From the NCBI RefSeq assembly GCF_023156535.1, contig NZ_JALNMH010000008.1:1-64000 (forward strand): a DNA stretch of 64,000 nt, read 5' to 3'. Within the stretch, counting starts at the first letter, position 1. The number at the start of each line of letters is the position of its first letter. The stretch comes from Pseudomarimonas salicorniae. GTDB taxonomy: Bacteria; Pseudomonadota; Gammaproteobacteria; Xanthomonadales; Xanthomonadaceae. This document shows positions 24,460 through 33,787 of the stretch, in pieces. Under the pieces are notes generated by a model, which was not told where the DNA came from, did not search any database, and worked only from the letters and a program-made list of their open reading frames with translations. The translations under genes were made by a program, and so were the position numbers.

Positions 24460-26655
24460 TCAGAAGTCGTAGGTGGCGGTGACGCTGAGCTGGCGCGGCG
24501 CACCATAGAACCCGCTCAGCACGCCGAGCGCGCCGATGTTGTAGCCGGTGGTCCGGTACTCCTTGTCGGCCAGGTTGGTGCCCTCGAGGGCGAAGCGCCA
24601 CGGCCCGGGCGTCTGCCAGATGATGCCGGCGGAGAGCAGGCCGTAACCCGGCTGACGAATGGCCTCGGACAGGTCGGTGGTCGGGTAGACCTCGTCCTGG
24701 TAGCTGTAGGTCAGCCGGGTGACCAGGCTGCCGCCCCCGGACAGCTGGTGGGTGAAGGTGCCGGTCAGCGAGCCGGAGAACTCCGGCGCATTGGTGAACC
24801 GCTGGCTGCCGGAGACGTCCACGCCGCTGGAGATGAACTCGTCGTACTCGCTGTCCAGCCAGGCGAGGTAGCCCTGGATGGCGAACGCCTCGTTGAACTG
24901 CACCGCGTACTCGGCCTCGACACCCTGGATGGTGCCGGCACCGGCATTGGTGAAGTCGCCGAAGAAGGTCGGCGGGTTGCTGCCCGGGACCACGGTGAAG
25001 ACGCTGAGCTGGATGTCCTCGTAGTCGTTGTAGAAGTAGGCCAGGTTGAGGAACACCGTGTTGTCGAGGAAGGCATTCTTGAGGCCAACCTCGTAGCTGG
25101 TGACCTTCTCGTCGTCGAACGGCAGACGCGAACGCGGCACCGCGGTGGCCTGGGCGCGGATGTTGAAACCGCCGGACTTGAAGCCGCGGCTGTACAGCGC
25201 ATAGGCCAGGGTGTCCTCGTCGATCTGGTAGTCGACGGACAGCTTGGGCGAGAAGTTCTCGAAACTCACCGAGTCCTCGAAATCCGCCGCCACGGTGCCA
25301 CTGGGCCGGGTGAAGGTGGCATCGGTGTAGCCGATGTTGAGCACGTCGGCAGACTTCTTCTCGTCGGTGTAGCGGGCGCCGAAGGTCACCGACCACTGGT
25401 CATTGAAGTCGTAGGTGCCCTCGCCGTACAGGGCGATGCTGTCGGTGTCGACCTGGCCCTGGGTGTCGCCGAAGATCAGCCCGAAGAAGTTGTTCAGCAC
25501 CTGGCCGCCGGCCTCGCCCTCGAACCAGTACAGGCCGAACACGCCGCGGAAGTCACCGGCGTTGTCGTAGTTGAGCTGCAGCTCCTGCGAGATCTGCTCA
25601 TCGCTGTAGAAGGCCTTGACGTCGGCGATGGGCAGCGGGGTCAGGTCGAAGTCGATATTGGTCTCGGTGTCCGACTCGCGGAAGGCGGTGATCGACTTCA
25701 GCGTCCAGGCATCGCCCAGGTTCCAGCCCAGGGTCAGCGAGGCGCCGTTCATCGAGGTGTCGTTGATGTTGGGCATGCCGTTGCGGACGTCATAGCGGTC
25801 GTCCAGCGGCGCAAAGCCAGGGGTGAAGCGGTTCGGCGCCAGCATCTGGGCGCCGCGCACGCCGCTCTGGTCATCCATCCAGTCGGCGGTGATACGGGCG
25901 TAGAAATCGTCGTTGCCGACGTAGCCGAGGGTTGCGCGGGCGGCGAGGATCTCCTTGTCGGACACCTCCTGGCCGGTGATCCGGTTCTGGCCATAGCCAT
26001 CGCGCGACAGCGAGGCCACCGCGAAGCGGCCGACCCAGCCGTTGCCGAACGGCGCATTGAGACTCGCCTTGACGTCGGCCTGGCTGCGCTCGCCCGCAGT
26101 CAGCGATACGCGGCCGTAGAAGTCCTCCTCAAGCGGCGCGGAGATGTACTTGATCGCGCCACCGATGGTGTTCTTGCCGTACAGCGAGCCCTGCGGCCCG
26201 CGCAGCACCTCGATGCGCTCGACATCGAACACGTCGAGCAGGGCGCCCTGCGGCCGGGCGATATAGACGTCGTCGAGATAGATGCCGACGCCCGGATCGA
26301 CGCCCCACAACGGGTCGCTCTGGCCAACGCCTCGGATATAGGCGGTGACCGTGCTGGTCGACCCGCGCGCGGCGTAGATGGTCAGGTTCGGAGTAAAGGC
26401 GCCCAGGTCGCCGATATCCTCGACATCCAGGCGGTCCAGCGCTTCGGCGGTGAAGGCGGTGACCGCCACCGGCACGTCCTGCAGGGTCTCCTCGCGCTTG
26501 CGGGCGGTGACCGTCACTTCATTCAGTGCGGTGGGTGCATTGCGCGGGGCGCCGTCCTGCTGCGCCAGCACCGGCGCGGCCGGTACAAGGACGGCGAGCG
26601 CGATGGCCAGGGACAGCGGGTGGCGGCGGGTACTGGAATTGCGGGCAGTCGTCAT
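24460..26655 (-). CDS. TonB-dependent outer-membrane receptor
   Basis: A 731-residue receptor. ATG 26655 follows GGAGGG and begins a signal peptide ending APVLAQQ. The plug domain starts with NEVTVTARKREETLQDVPVAVTAFT and contains VDPGVGIYLDDVYIARPQGALLDVFDVERIEVLRGPQGSLYGKNTIGGAI, a layout typical of the large proteobacterial receptor clade that takes up non-siderophore carbon sources. The barrel ends in the expected aromatic residue (ATYDF). The TonB box is probably NEVTVTA. The gene is co-directional with the PHB-depolymerase-like gene (3 bp apart), and divergent from the GntP permease, suggesting import of hydroxyacid oligomers. Confidence 0.93.
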   Translation of the reverse strand: MTTARNSSTRRHPLSLAIALAVLVPAAPVLAQQDGAPRNAPTALNEVTVTARKREETLQDVPVAVTAFTAEALDRLDVEDIGDLGAFTPNLTIYAARGSTSTVTAYIRGVGQSDPLWGVDPGVGIYLDDVYIARPQGALLDVFDVERIEVLRGPQGSLYGKNTIGGAIKYISAPLEEDFYGRVSLTAGERSQADVKASLNAPFGNGWVGRFAVASLSRDGYGQNRITGQEVSDKEILAARATLGYVGNDDFYARITADWMDDQSGVRGAQMLAPNRFTPGFAPLDDRYDVRNGMPNINDTSMNGASLTLGWNLGDAWTLKSITAFRESDTETNIDFDLTPLPIADVKAFYSDEQISQELQLNYDNAGDFRGVFGLYWFEGEAGGQVLNNFFGLIFGDTQGQVDTDSIALYGEGTYDFNDQWSVTFGARYTDEKKSADVLNIGYTDATFTRPSGTVAADFEDSVSFENFSPKLSVDYQIDEDTLAYALYSRGFKSGGFNIRAQATAVPRSRLPFDDEKVTSYEVGLKNAFLDNTVFLNLAYFYNDYEDIQLSVFTVVPGSNPPTFFGDFTNAGAGTIQGVEAEYAVQFNEAFAIQGYLAWLDSEYDEFISSGVDVSGSQRFTNAPEFSGSLTGTFTHQLSGGGSLVTRLTYSYQDEVYPTTDLSEAIRQPGYGLLSAGIIWQTPGPWRFALEGTNLADKEYRTTGYNIGALGVLSGFYGAPRQLSVTATYDF

Positions 26656-26712
26656 GGTTATTTCCCTCCGGGGCATGCCGCGCATCCTGCGCCGCGCTTC
26701 AGCACGAGTAAC

Positions 26713-26728
26713 CTGTACCTTCGTACAG
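26713..26728. promoter_or_regulatory. Candidate operator between divergent receptor and permease genes
   Basis: CTGTAC-CTTC-GTACAG is a perfect 6+6 inverted repeat with a 4-bp centre. It lies in the middle of the 132-bp divergent region, 58 bp from the receptor start and 60 bp from the permease start. The symmetric placement suits one dimeric regulator acting on both promoters. No regulator gene is adjacent. Confidence 0.5.
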
Positions 26729-26787
26729 CTACCTGCTGCAGGCCATGCGGCCGACCATGGCGGCCAGCCCACACACCCGGACTGCGC

Positions 26788-28107
26788 ATGCTGCTCAGCC
26801 TGCTGGGACTGGTCGGCGGCCTTGCCCTGCTGATCGTCCTCACCATTCGTGGGATGAACCTGTTCATCGCCACCCCGCTGTGCGCCCTGCTGGTCGCGCT
26901 GACCTCGGACCTCGCCCTGCTTCCGCAGCTGGCCGCAGAGGGCCAGTCGAACCTGGTCAACGCCTACATGAGCGGATTCACCGGGTTCATCGCCAACTGG
27001 TTCTTCATGTTCCTGCTCGGCTCGCTGTTCGGGAAGCTGATGGAGGACAGCGGCGCCGCCGACTCGGTCGCCGCCTGGGTGCTGGGGCGGATCGGCGCGC
27101 AGCGCGCGGCGCTGGCGGTGGTCGTGGCCTGCGCCATCCTGACCTATGGCGGCGTCAGCCTGTTCGTCGTCGCCTTCTCGGTCTACCCGACCGCGCTGGC
27201 CCTGTTCCGTGAGGCCAACCTGCCGCGGCGCTTCATTCCGGCCACCCTCGCCTTCGGCTCGGTGACCTTCACCATGACCTCCGCCGGCTCGCCAGAGATC
27301 CAGAACTGGATCCCCATCCAGTACCTCGACACATCGCCCTGGGCCGCCTGGGAGGCCAGCCTGATCGTCGCCGTATTCATGGCAGGCAGCGGCTATGCTT
27401 GGCTCGTGTGGATGCTGCGCCGGGCCAAGGCCAGGGGCGAGCAGTTCGAGGCGAGGGAGACCGACCACGAGCCGCCGGCGCGCTCTGGCCTGCCGCATCC
27501 GCTGCTCGCGCTGGTAGGACCGATCGCCGTGCTGGTGGTCAGCTTCGTCTGGCACGATAGCCTGCAGACCTCGGCCCTGATCCTCGCCCTGCTCGCCGGC
27601 TGCCTCGGCGTGGCGCTGAGTTGCGGCCGACACTTCCATACGCCCTCCAAGGCGATCGCCGAGGGCAGCACCGGGGCGCTGATCGCGATCGGCAACACTG
27701 CGGCCGTGGTCGGCTTCGGCGCCGTGGCCAAGCTGTCCCCGGCCTTCGCCTACGCCGTGGAAGCCATCACTCACATGCCAGGATCAGGCGTGGCCAGTGC
27801 GGCGTTGGCGGTCAGCGTGATCGCCGCAATGACCGGCTCGGCCTCCGGTGGCCAGGCCATCGCCCTGCCGATCATCGCCCCGATCTTCCTGGCCCAGGGC
27901 GTACCGCCCGACCAGCTGCACCGCTCGGTGGCGATCTCCTCGGGCGTGCTCGACTCGCTGCCGCACAACGGCTACGTGGTCACCACGATCCGCGCGATCT
28001 GCGGCGAGACGCATCGCGATGCCTATGCACCGATGGGCGCGCTCACCGTGATCGTCCCCGGCCTTGGCCTGCTGCTCTGCCTCGGTCTGTTCGCGCTGGG
28101 GTTGTAA
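26788..28107 (+). CDS. GntP-family permease (candidate hydroxybutyrate/hydroxyacid transporter)
   Basis: A 439-residue inner-membrane protein with about 12-13 helices. GSLFGKLMEDSGAADSVAAWVLGRIGAQRAALAVVVACAILTYGGVSLFVVAFSVYPTALALFREA, TSAGSPEIQNWIPIQYL and ASGGQAIALPI...SSGVLDSLPHNGYVVTTI match the gluconate/hydroxybutyrate permease (GntP) superfamily. The divergent PHB-depolymerase-like lipoprotein and TonB receptor make a 3-hydroxybutyrate or similar hydroxyacid the leading substrate, as an inference from context. ATG 26788. Followed by a composite repeat. Confidence 0.85.
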   Translation: MLLSLLGLVGGLALLIVLTIRGMNLFIATPLCALLVALTSDLALLPQLAAEGQSNLVNAYMSGFTGFIANWFFMFLLGSLFGKLMEDSGAADSVAAWVLGRIGAQRAALAVVVACAILTYGGVSLFVVAFSVYPTALALFREANLPRRFIPATLAFGSVTFTMTSAGSPEIQNWIPIQYLDTSPWAAWEASLIVAVFMAGSGYAWLVWMLRRAKARGEQFEARETDHEPPARSGLPHPLLALVGPIAVLVVSFVWHDSLQTSALILALLAGCLGVALSCGRHFHTPSKAIAEGSTGALIAIGNTAAVVGFGAVAKLSPAFAYAVEAITHMPGSGVASAALAVSVIAAMTGSASGGQAIALPIIAPIFLAQGVPPDQLHRSVAISSGVLDSLPHNGYVVTTIRAICGETHRDAYAPMGALTVIVPGLGLLLCLGLFALGL

Positions 28108-28145
28108 ACCCGCCCTTGCAAGGCCGACTGCCGAAAGGCAGGTCT

Positions 28146-28521
28146 GGGCGCGAAGAAGACCTTCCGCAATACCCGAATGTAGGAGCCAGCTTGCTGGCGA
28201 TAGGCACCCCGGACCGGACGATCGCCAGCAAGCTGGCTCCTACACACGCAACGGCGTTGCCAGGTCCGGTTGGCGCCGCAAAGCAGGCCCTGCCGCAGTC
28301 AAACTGTGGGAGTGCCCTTGGGCGCGACCGCAGCGCTACGCATTCACCGCAGACCGCGGCCAGAGTGGAATTCCGCTGTCGCGCCCAAGGGCGCTCCTAC
28401 AGTCGGGCTTCGTTGGGCGTGAGCGAAGCCCCATAGGGTGCGTCTTGGACGCACCGACACGGGCGTTCGGACGGTACGCCCGGTGCGGCCAGCCGCACCC
28501 TATGATGTCTGCTTCGCGCCC
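28146..28521 (+). repeat. Composite palindromic element, copy 2 (A-B-C order, complete)
   Basis: Boundaries GGGCGCGAAGAAGAC (28146-28160) and GTCTGCTTCGCGCCC (28507-28521) are inverted copies with one mismatch. Inside are unit A (28179-28243), unit B (28305-28403) and unit C (28431-28505). The A-B linker contains CGCCGCAAAGCAGG, as in copies 1 and 51117. No gene is seen in 28108-28638. Confidence 0.92.
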
Positions 28522-28638
28522 TCAACAGTCGCTGATGGACCCGTTGCACACCGCGACGCTCTGCCGCTGGCGGATCCGGCTCTGGCCGCGGGAAAAGCGC
28601 TCGGGCAAGGTAGGGAGCCCCGCCCTGCCCTGCGCCCC

Positions 28639-29553
28639 ATGAGCCAGCGTCCCGTCGACCTCCCGTCCGCGAGCTTCGAAATCGATCTTGGCCCCGGCCG
28701 CACCGCGGTGCAGGCCTTCGATGCCGATGGCCAGGCCCCCTGCCTGATGCTGGTGCCTGCCCTGGGCGTGCCGGCGCGCCACTATCACCGGCTCGGCGCT
28801 GCTCTGGCCGGAGAGGGCGTCAACGCCATGGTCCTCGATCTGCGCGGTGTCGGCAGCAGCTCGCTGCGTGCCCGCCGCGGCGTGGACTGGGGCTACCTTG
28901 ACCTGGTCGATGCCGAGCTGAACATACTGTTTCGCCTGGCCGGCGAGCGCTGGCCGGGACAGGCACGACACTGGTTGGGGCACTCGCTGGGCGGGCAGCT
29001 ATGCCTGCTGCATCAGGCCCGGCACCCGGAGCATCGCGCCGGCAGTGTGGTGCTGGCGGCCAGCGGCGCACCCTGGGTCCGGACCTTCGCGCCGCCGATG
29101 CGCTGGCTGGTGGGCCTGTTTGCCTGGCTGGTCGCCGCCAGCACCCGCAGGCTCGGCGTCTTCCGCGGCGACTGGTTCCGGTTCGGCGGCCCGCAGGGCG
29201 CACGGCTGATGCTGGAATGGGCGCGCTTCTGTCGTACCGGTCGGCTGAACGGACTCGGCAAAGAAGGCTGGGACGCGTGTCCGGAACTCGCCCGTCTCGA
29301 GCTGCCGATACTCGGCCTGTCCATGGCCGGCGACACCTACGCGCCGCAGGCCAGCACCGAGCGCCTCGCCGCCATGACCGCGGCACCGTTCCGCTTGGAG
29401 CGCGTCGACCGGGTCGACGGCCACCGCCCCGGCCACTTCCGCTGGCTACGCCACCCGGCCGAGCCCGCCCGCCGCATCGCCGCCTTCCTCAACGAACGCG
29501 GGACGGCCCCGAAACATCTGGAAGGCGCCCGGGGCAGCGCCCGCCGCGCCTGA
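28639..29553 (+). CDS. Alpha/beta hydrolase
   Basis: A 304-residue protein. ATG 28639 gives MSQRPVDLPSASFEI. The fold is shown by LMLVPALGVPARHYHRLGAALAGEGVNAMVLDLRGVGSSSLRARRG, the nucleophile elbow HWLGHSLGGQLCLL (Ser in GHSLGG), the acid strand LGLSMAGDTYAPQAS and a late His in VDGHRPGHFRWL. It is close in layout to YheT-type or esterase-like hydrolases that lack a recognised substrate. It lies between two repeat clusters, as a single gene. Confidence 0.82.
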   Translation: MSQRPVDLPSASFEIDLGPGRTAVQAFDADGQAPCLMLVPALGVPARHYHRLGAALAGEGVNAMVLDLRGVGSSSLRARRGVDWGYLDLVDAELNILFRLAGERWPGQARHWLGHSLGGQLCLLHQARHPEHRAGSVVLAASGAPWVRTFAPPMRWLVGLFAWLVAASTRRLGVFRGDWFRFGGPQGARLMLEWARFCRTGRLNGLGKEGWDACPELARLELPILGLSMAGDTYAPQASTERLAAMTAAPFRLERVDRVDGHRPGHFRWLRHPAEPARRIAAFLNERGTAPKHLEGARGSARRA

Positions 29554-29621
29554 CATGGCATGCCACCGGCACGACCAAGCGGACAGCCTACTGCTGACGG
29601 CCGGCCTTCAGTGCGTGCTTG

Positions 29622-29894
29622 GGGCGCGAAGTGCGCATTCGCCGCGGCCCAGCAAACGGACCGGCGGTTTGTGGGAGCGCCCTTGGGCGCGACCGCGGAG
29701 GTCCGCTCTGACCTAGGTCCGTGGTGAATCCGTAGCGCTGCGGTATGGCGATCCGATTGGGGATGTCAGGCGAGCAAGCTCCCCTCTACGGCGTCAGCGA
29801 AGCCCCATGGGGTGTGCCTTGGCGCACCGATACGGGCGTTCGGGCGGTACGCCCGGTGCGGCCAGCCGCACCCTATGAATGTCTGCTTCGCGCC
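29622..29894 (+). repeat. Partial composite element (half B plus C)
   Basis: Left boundary GGGCGCGAAG (29622-29631), left arm of unit B from 29670, then an unrelated stretch replaces B's right arm, followed by the usual linker and a complete unit C (29804-29878) and right boundary GTCTGCTTCGCGCC (29881-29894). This looks like a copy damaged by an internal deletion or rearrangement. No gene is seen in 29554-30062. Confidence 0.75.
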
Positions 29895-30062
29895 GCTTGT
29901 TCGCCTGGGCGCAGCGCACTGGACCTGGGCGGGGTACGCCCGCCGCGACCCGCCGCGGCGCGGTGCCCTGCCGCGATCGCCCGGATGGTGCTCTCGGCCT
30001 GAGTCAGCCGGCCCACTGCGAGGAACGGGACGGCCTTTCAGCGCACGGCCCGGCCCTCCGGC

Positions 30063-31808
30063 TCAGGCATAGTCCTCGGCAAGCAGCGCCAGCTGTTCGC
30101 GCACGCGCACGGCGTACTGGTCGTAGTTGTCGCCCAGCAGCTGACGCAGCTCGGCATCGCTGATATACCCGATCGAGCGCCGATACTCGCGCTTGCTCAT
30201 CTGGCCTTCGCGCCAGCGCAGATCCATCCCTTCGACGTCATTGGCGATCAGTGGCCGGACGCCGGGATGCCCGGCCTTGTAGGCAGCATGGCGCTCGAGG
30301 TGGCGGGCCACCAGATCGCGAACCGGCGTGGCGACAGGCAATCGCTCGATCTGCACCGCGCCTTCATAGCGGAACGGACTGGGATTCTCGAACTGGGTGG
30401 ACAGGTGGGTGCCGTCCTCGAACTGGCTGACGCATTCGAGCATGCCGTGGCTCTTCCACTGTCGCGCCAGCAGCATGCGCAGAAAACCGCTCAGGCCAGG
30501 CCATTTCGGCCGGATGGCGAAGGCGGCGATGCCGATCTCGCCTTCGCCATCGGCAAAGAAGCGGATCAGCACGTGCTGGCCGAGCATCGGGAACAGGCCG
30601 GTCGCTTCGGCATCACCGATGTAGTCGAGGCCAAGGGGAGCGATGTCGCGACCGATCCGCTCGACGTAGCGGCGCTGGTAGAGCGGGAAGCGGGCGGGAT
30701 CGACCTCCTCCAGCTGCGGCGGAGGCTCGTGCGCCGTGTTGAGGATCTGCTGGGCGATGTTCATCGCAACCAGGGTCTCGGGATCCTCGCTGAGCCGGCT
30801 GTCCAGCGCTTCCTGCAGGGATCGACCGTGGCGTACCGCCTGGGCGGCGCCGATCACCGCCTGCGCAGCCAGATCGTCCTGCAGACTGCGGTCGCCCTCC
30901 CCCGTCAACCCGCGCTCCAGAAGGCGCGCGACCTGCTCCCGCTCGCCGGCGCCCTGGTCCTCCGACCGCTCGCGCAGTTCGCACACGTGTTCGCGTGTCG
31001 GATCCGCGGGTTCCATCTGGGCCAGCGCCTGGTCGTAGCGGGCCAGTGCCTCGTCGAAGCGGCCGAGATCGTGCAGCACCATGCCCAGGCGCACCGCATA
31101 GCGATGGTGACCGGTCAAGGCGAGGCAGCGATCGTAATCGGCCAGCGCCCGCTCAAGGGTGGGACGGTGGTAGCGCAGGCCTGCATAGGTCTGGACCAGA
31201 TCGGGGTCGCTGGCAGGCAGGTTCTCGTCGCCCTCCGCGTAGCCGCACAGCGCATCGCTGCGCAGGGTATTGGCCCGGGTCTCGATCAGATCGACACGGT
31301 CGGGAGCGAGCTCGATAGCGCGATCGAGCAGGGCTTCGGCCTCGACGCGGCTGGCATCGAGCTCTTCATCCTCGCGATAGCGCAGAACGTTGGACAGCAG
31401 CTCCAGCCCGTCGACATTGTCAGGCTGCAGGGACAGCGCCCTGCGCAGTTCGGATTCGGCGAACCGCGAGGATTCCCGGGCCCGCTCCGCGCGCTCGGCG
31501 GCACGCTGCATCAGCTGACCTTCAGGCAGCTCATCGTCATCGTCCTCATCGGCAAAGCCGTCCGGTGTGTAGCGGACCCGCTTGATGATCGCCGGAACAT
31601 AATCGGGGGCGCCCTCGAGCACGCGATCCAGCGCTGCGGCGACCTCGTCGTAGCGCTCAAGCTTCTCCAGGCAGTTGGCGCGATGCCAGGACACCTGGGG
31701 GGCGCCGGGGAGGGCCTGCTCGAGACGGTCGAGGATGGCGAGGGCCTCCTCGAAGCGCTCGGCGCGATACAGCTCGCCGAAGCGCAGGAACAGGGGGTGC
31801 TGGGCCAT
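30063..31808 (-). CDS. Large TPR protein with C-terminal domain of unknown function
   Basis: A 581-residue cytoplasmic protein without signal peptide. The N-terminal 290 residues are tetratricopeptide repeats (LYRAERFEEALAILDRLEQALPG, ERYDEVAAALDRVLEGAPDYVPA, LERALADYDRCLALTGHHRYAVRLGMVLHDLGRFDEALARYDQAL). An acidic patch DEDDDDELPEG interrupts them. The last 280 residues form a separate globular part (IGDAEATGLFPMLGQHVLIRFFADGEGEIGIAAFAIRPKWPGLSGFLRML, HLSTQFENPSPF) that I cannot assign. It may be a scaffold for protein-protein contacts. Single gene. Confidence 0.75.
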   Translation of the reverse strand: MAQHPLFLRFGELYRAERFEEALAILDRLEQALPGAPQVSWHRANCLEKLERYDEVAAALDRVLEGAPDYVPAIIKRVRYTPDGFADEDDDDELPEGQLMQRAAERAERARESSRFAESELRRALSLQPDNVDGLELLSNVLRYREDEELDASRVEAEALLDRAIELAPDRVDLIETRANTLRSDALCGYAEGDENLPASDPDLVQTYAGLRYHRPTLERALADYDRCLALTGHHRYAVRLGMVLHDLGRFDEALARYDQALAQMEPADPTREHVCELRERSEDQGAGEREQVARLLERGLTGEGDRSLQDDLAAQAVIGAAQAVRHGRSLQEALDSRLSEDPETLVAMNIAQQILNTAHEPPPQLEEVDPARFPLYQRRYVERIGRDIAPLGLDYIGDAEATGLFPMLGQHVLIRFFADGEGEIGIAAFAIRPKWPGLSGFLRMLLARQWKSHGMLECVSQFEDGTHLSTQFENPSPFRYEGAVQIERLPVATPVRDLVARHLERHAAYKAGHPGVRPLIANDVEGMDLRWREGQMSKREYRRSIGYISDAELRQLLGDNYDQYAVRVREQLALLAEDYA

Positions 31809-31992
31809 GTGGTTGGGCTCCTCGGGACCGTCAACCCGCCAAAGCTAGCCCAACCGCCGCTGAACGCCAAGCTTCGCTGGCGCTGTGGGCGTCCACCGGC
31901 GGAGGGCAGGCGACCGGCGGCAGGCGTGGCGCTTGCGCGCTCGACGCCGCCGGGCCCTCCCGGCGAAAATGCCCGCTTTTGCGGAGCCCCCC

Positions 31993-32715
31993 ATGGACGT
32001 CCTGCACATCGACTCGCGGTTCTGCGGCCCGCCCCGTTCGGGCAACGGCGGTTACTCCTGCGGCCTGCTCGGCCGGGAGATCGACGGTGCGGCCACCGTG
32101 CGTCTGCTCAAGCCGCCACCGCTCGATCGGCCCCTGCAGCTGCGGCGCGAGGGGCTGCAACTGCGCCTGGTCGACGGCGACACGGTGATCGCCCAGGGCG
32201 GCGGCGCCCTGCTGGAAATCGAAGCGCCCGAGGCGCCGGACGCGGCATCGTGCCGGGAGGCCGCGAAGCACTACGTGGGGTTCCGTGAGCACCCGTTTCC
32301 GACCTGCTTCGTCTGCGGCCCGCAACGCGACGAGGGCGACGGCCTGCGGATCTTTCCGGGCCGGATCGACGGCCGCGACCTGGTCGCGGCCCCCTGGACG
32401 CCCGCCCAGAACCTCGGCGATGCGCAGGGCCGAGTGCGTCCTGAGTTCCTCTGGTCGGCCCTCGACTGCACCGGTTTCTTCGCCTTCGCCCCGCTTCCCG
32501 ACGGCGCCCCGGCCCTCTTGGGGGAACTCACCGCGCGGATCGACGATCCGCCGAAGGTCGGCGAGCCCTGCATCGCCGCCGGCTGGCAGCTCGGCAGCGA
32601 AGGCCGCAAGCGCTTCGCCGGATCGGCGGTCTATGGCTCGGATGGCCGCGTGCTGGCCCTCGCCCGGGCCACCTGGATCGTGATGCAGCCGGGCGCGGCC
32701 GGCGCGACGCGCTGA
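31993..32715 (+). CDS. Hotdog/thioesterase-like protein of unknown function
   Basis: A 240-residue protein. It opens with DSRFCGPPRSGNGGYSCGLLGREIDG and has a central PTCFVCGPQRDEGDGLRIFPG block; this pair of motifs marks an uncharacterised family with thioesterase-like double hotdog layout (the second half, DPPKVGEPCIAAGWQLGSEGRKRFAGSAVYGSDGRVLALARATWI, has the strand pattern of an acyl-CoA hotdog). Activity is not established. ATG 31993; the open frame upstream is Arg-rich and non-coding in look. The 3' end is 12 bp from the convergent peptidase gene. Confidence 0.65.
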   Translation: MDVLHIDSRFCGPPRSGNGGYSCGLLGREIDGAATVRLLKPPPLDRPLQLRREGLQLRLVDGDTVIAQGGGALLEIEAPEAPDAASCREAAKHYVGFREHPFPTCFVCGPQRDEGDGLRIFPGRIDGRDLVAAPWTPAQNLGDAQGRVRPEFLWSALDCTGFFAFAPLPDGAPALLGELTARIDDPPKVGEPCIAAGWQLGSEGRKRFAGSAVYGSDGRVLALARATWIVMQPGAAGATR

Positions 32716-32727
32716 CGGCGCGGCGCC

Positions 32728-33645
32728 TCAGTCCGCGGCGAGTGCGAAGTCGAGCGCCGCGGTCACCGCAACGGCCTGGGCCTTGTTGCACTGCTCCGGG
32801 GTGGCCCGCGGGCTGTCCGGATAGACCTCGGTGGTGCTGGCGAAGCGGGCGCCGGTGACGCCGGCGCACAGGCCGAGACGCTCGAACGGATACAGGATCA
32901 CGCCGGGGGCGACCACGTCCGATCCGATGATCTGCCCGCGGGCATCCGCCGGGGCGATATGGGTCACCCGCGACACCGCATCGACGATGGCCGACTGGAA
33001 TGCCAGCTGCGGATTCTCGCTGTCGCCGACGACGTAGAAACCGTCGGGGATCTCGCCCGGCTCGTACGGCTTGCCGTCCCGCGCCGCAAGCGCAGGGCGG
33101 AACTCGCTTTCATCGCTGTCGGTGGTCTCGTGCAGATCAACATGGACCAGGAAGTCCCCGCGCATCGGTGCCACGAGGCGGATGAGCGCGGACGCCTCCT
33201 CGGCCGCCCCGTCCTCACGGAACGAGCGATTCGGATCGACCGCATCGGCATTCCAGCGATGGATGCGCTCGTAACCCCAGGGACTGACGCAGGGCACGAC
33301 CAGCAGGTTCACCTTTCCGGCATAGCCTTCGGCGTCCCGCTCGAGGAACTCCAGCGCGCCGTGCACGCCGCTGGTCTCGTAGCCATGGACGCCGCCGGTA
33401 ACCAGCGCCGAAGGCAGCGCATCGTCCCAGACCCGGCTGCGCACCGCCATCAGCGGATAGCGGTCCGCGCCGTATCCCAGCACGCCGTAGCACTCCACCT
33501 CGAACTTCGCCTTCAGGGCGTCGATGCGGGACAGCACCTCCTCGGCATAGCTGCGCTGCATCGACTGCCGCGAAAGCCACTGCGCGCGCTCGGCATCGCC
33601 CCACGGCTTGCCGGGCGTTCCTATGGGATACGTGCCGCTCATCAT
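32728..33645 (-). CDS. M14-family zinc carboxypeptidase-like protein
   Basis: A 305-residue protein without a signal peptide. ALVTGGVHGYETSGV supplies the zinc ligands (H-x-x-E), and VHVDLHETTDSDESEFRP the later His. NRSFREDG may provide the substrate-binding Asn-Arg, and STTEVYPDS is near the expected catalytic Glu region. The layout is that of M14 peptidases/succinylglutamate-desuccinylase-like members that work in the cytoplasm. The start is one of two adjacent ATGs (33645/33642). Confidence 0.82.
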   Translation of the reverse strand: MMSGTYPIGTPGKPWGDAERAQWLSRQSMQRSYAEEVLSRIDALKAKFEVECYGVLGYGADRYPLMAVRSRVWDDALPSALVTGGVHGYETSGVHGALEFLERDAEGYAGKVNLLVVPCVSPWGYERIHRWNADAVDPNRSFREDGAAEEASALIRLVAPMRGDFLVHVDLHETTDSDESEFRPALAARDGKPYEPGEIPDGFYVVGDSENPQLAFQSAIVDAVSRVTHIAPADARGQIIGSDVVAPGVILYPFERLGLCAGVTGARFASTTEVYPDSPRATPEQCNKAQAVAVTAALDFALAAD

Positions 33646-33787
33646 GACGTTCAACCTGTGCTGTTGGATCGCGACGCATCCTATCGACAAAGCGCCTCGG
33701 CCGGCACCCCGATTCGTGCGCACTTTCGCCACGCCGCAGGCGCGCGGCACTTCGGCGCATCGGGAGGTGTCGCGCGCCGCGAAGCTC

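Noticed and set aside
23329-26787. Very long plus-strand open frame upstream of the GntP permease
   Set aside because: It is antisense to the esterase and TonB receptor genes. Only the part from 26788 has membrane-protein character and a family match.
26656-27774. Upstream extension of the TonB receptor frame
   Set aside because: Antisense to the permease. The ATG at 26655 has GGAGGG and a signal peptide directly after it.
28146-28521. Composite repeats read as CRISPR or as genes
   Set aside because: Palindromes are not evenly spaced with unique spacers, and frames over them are identical between copies only because the DNA is repeated.
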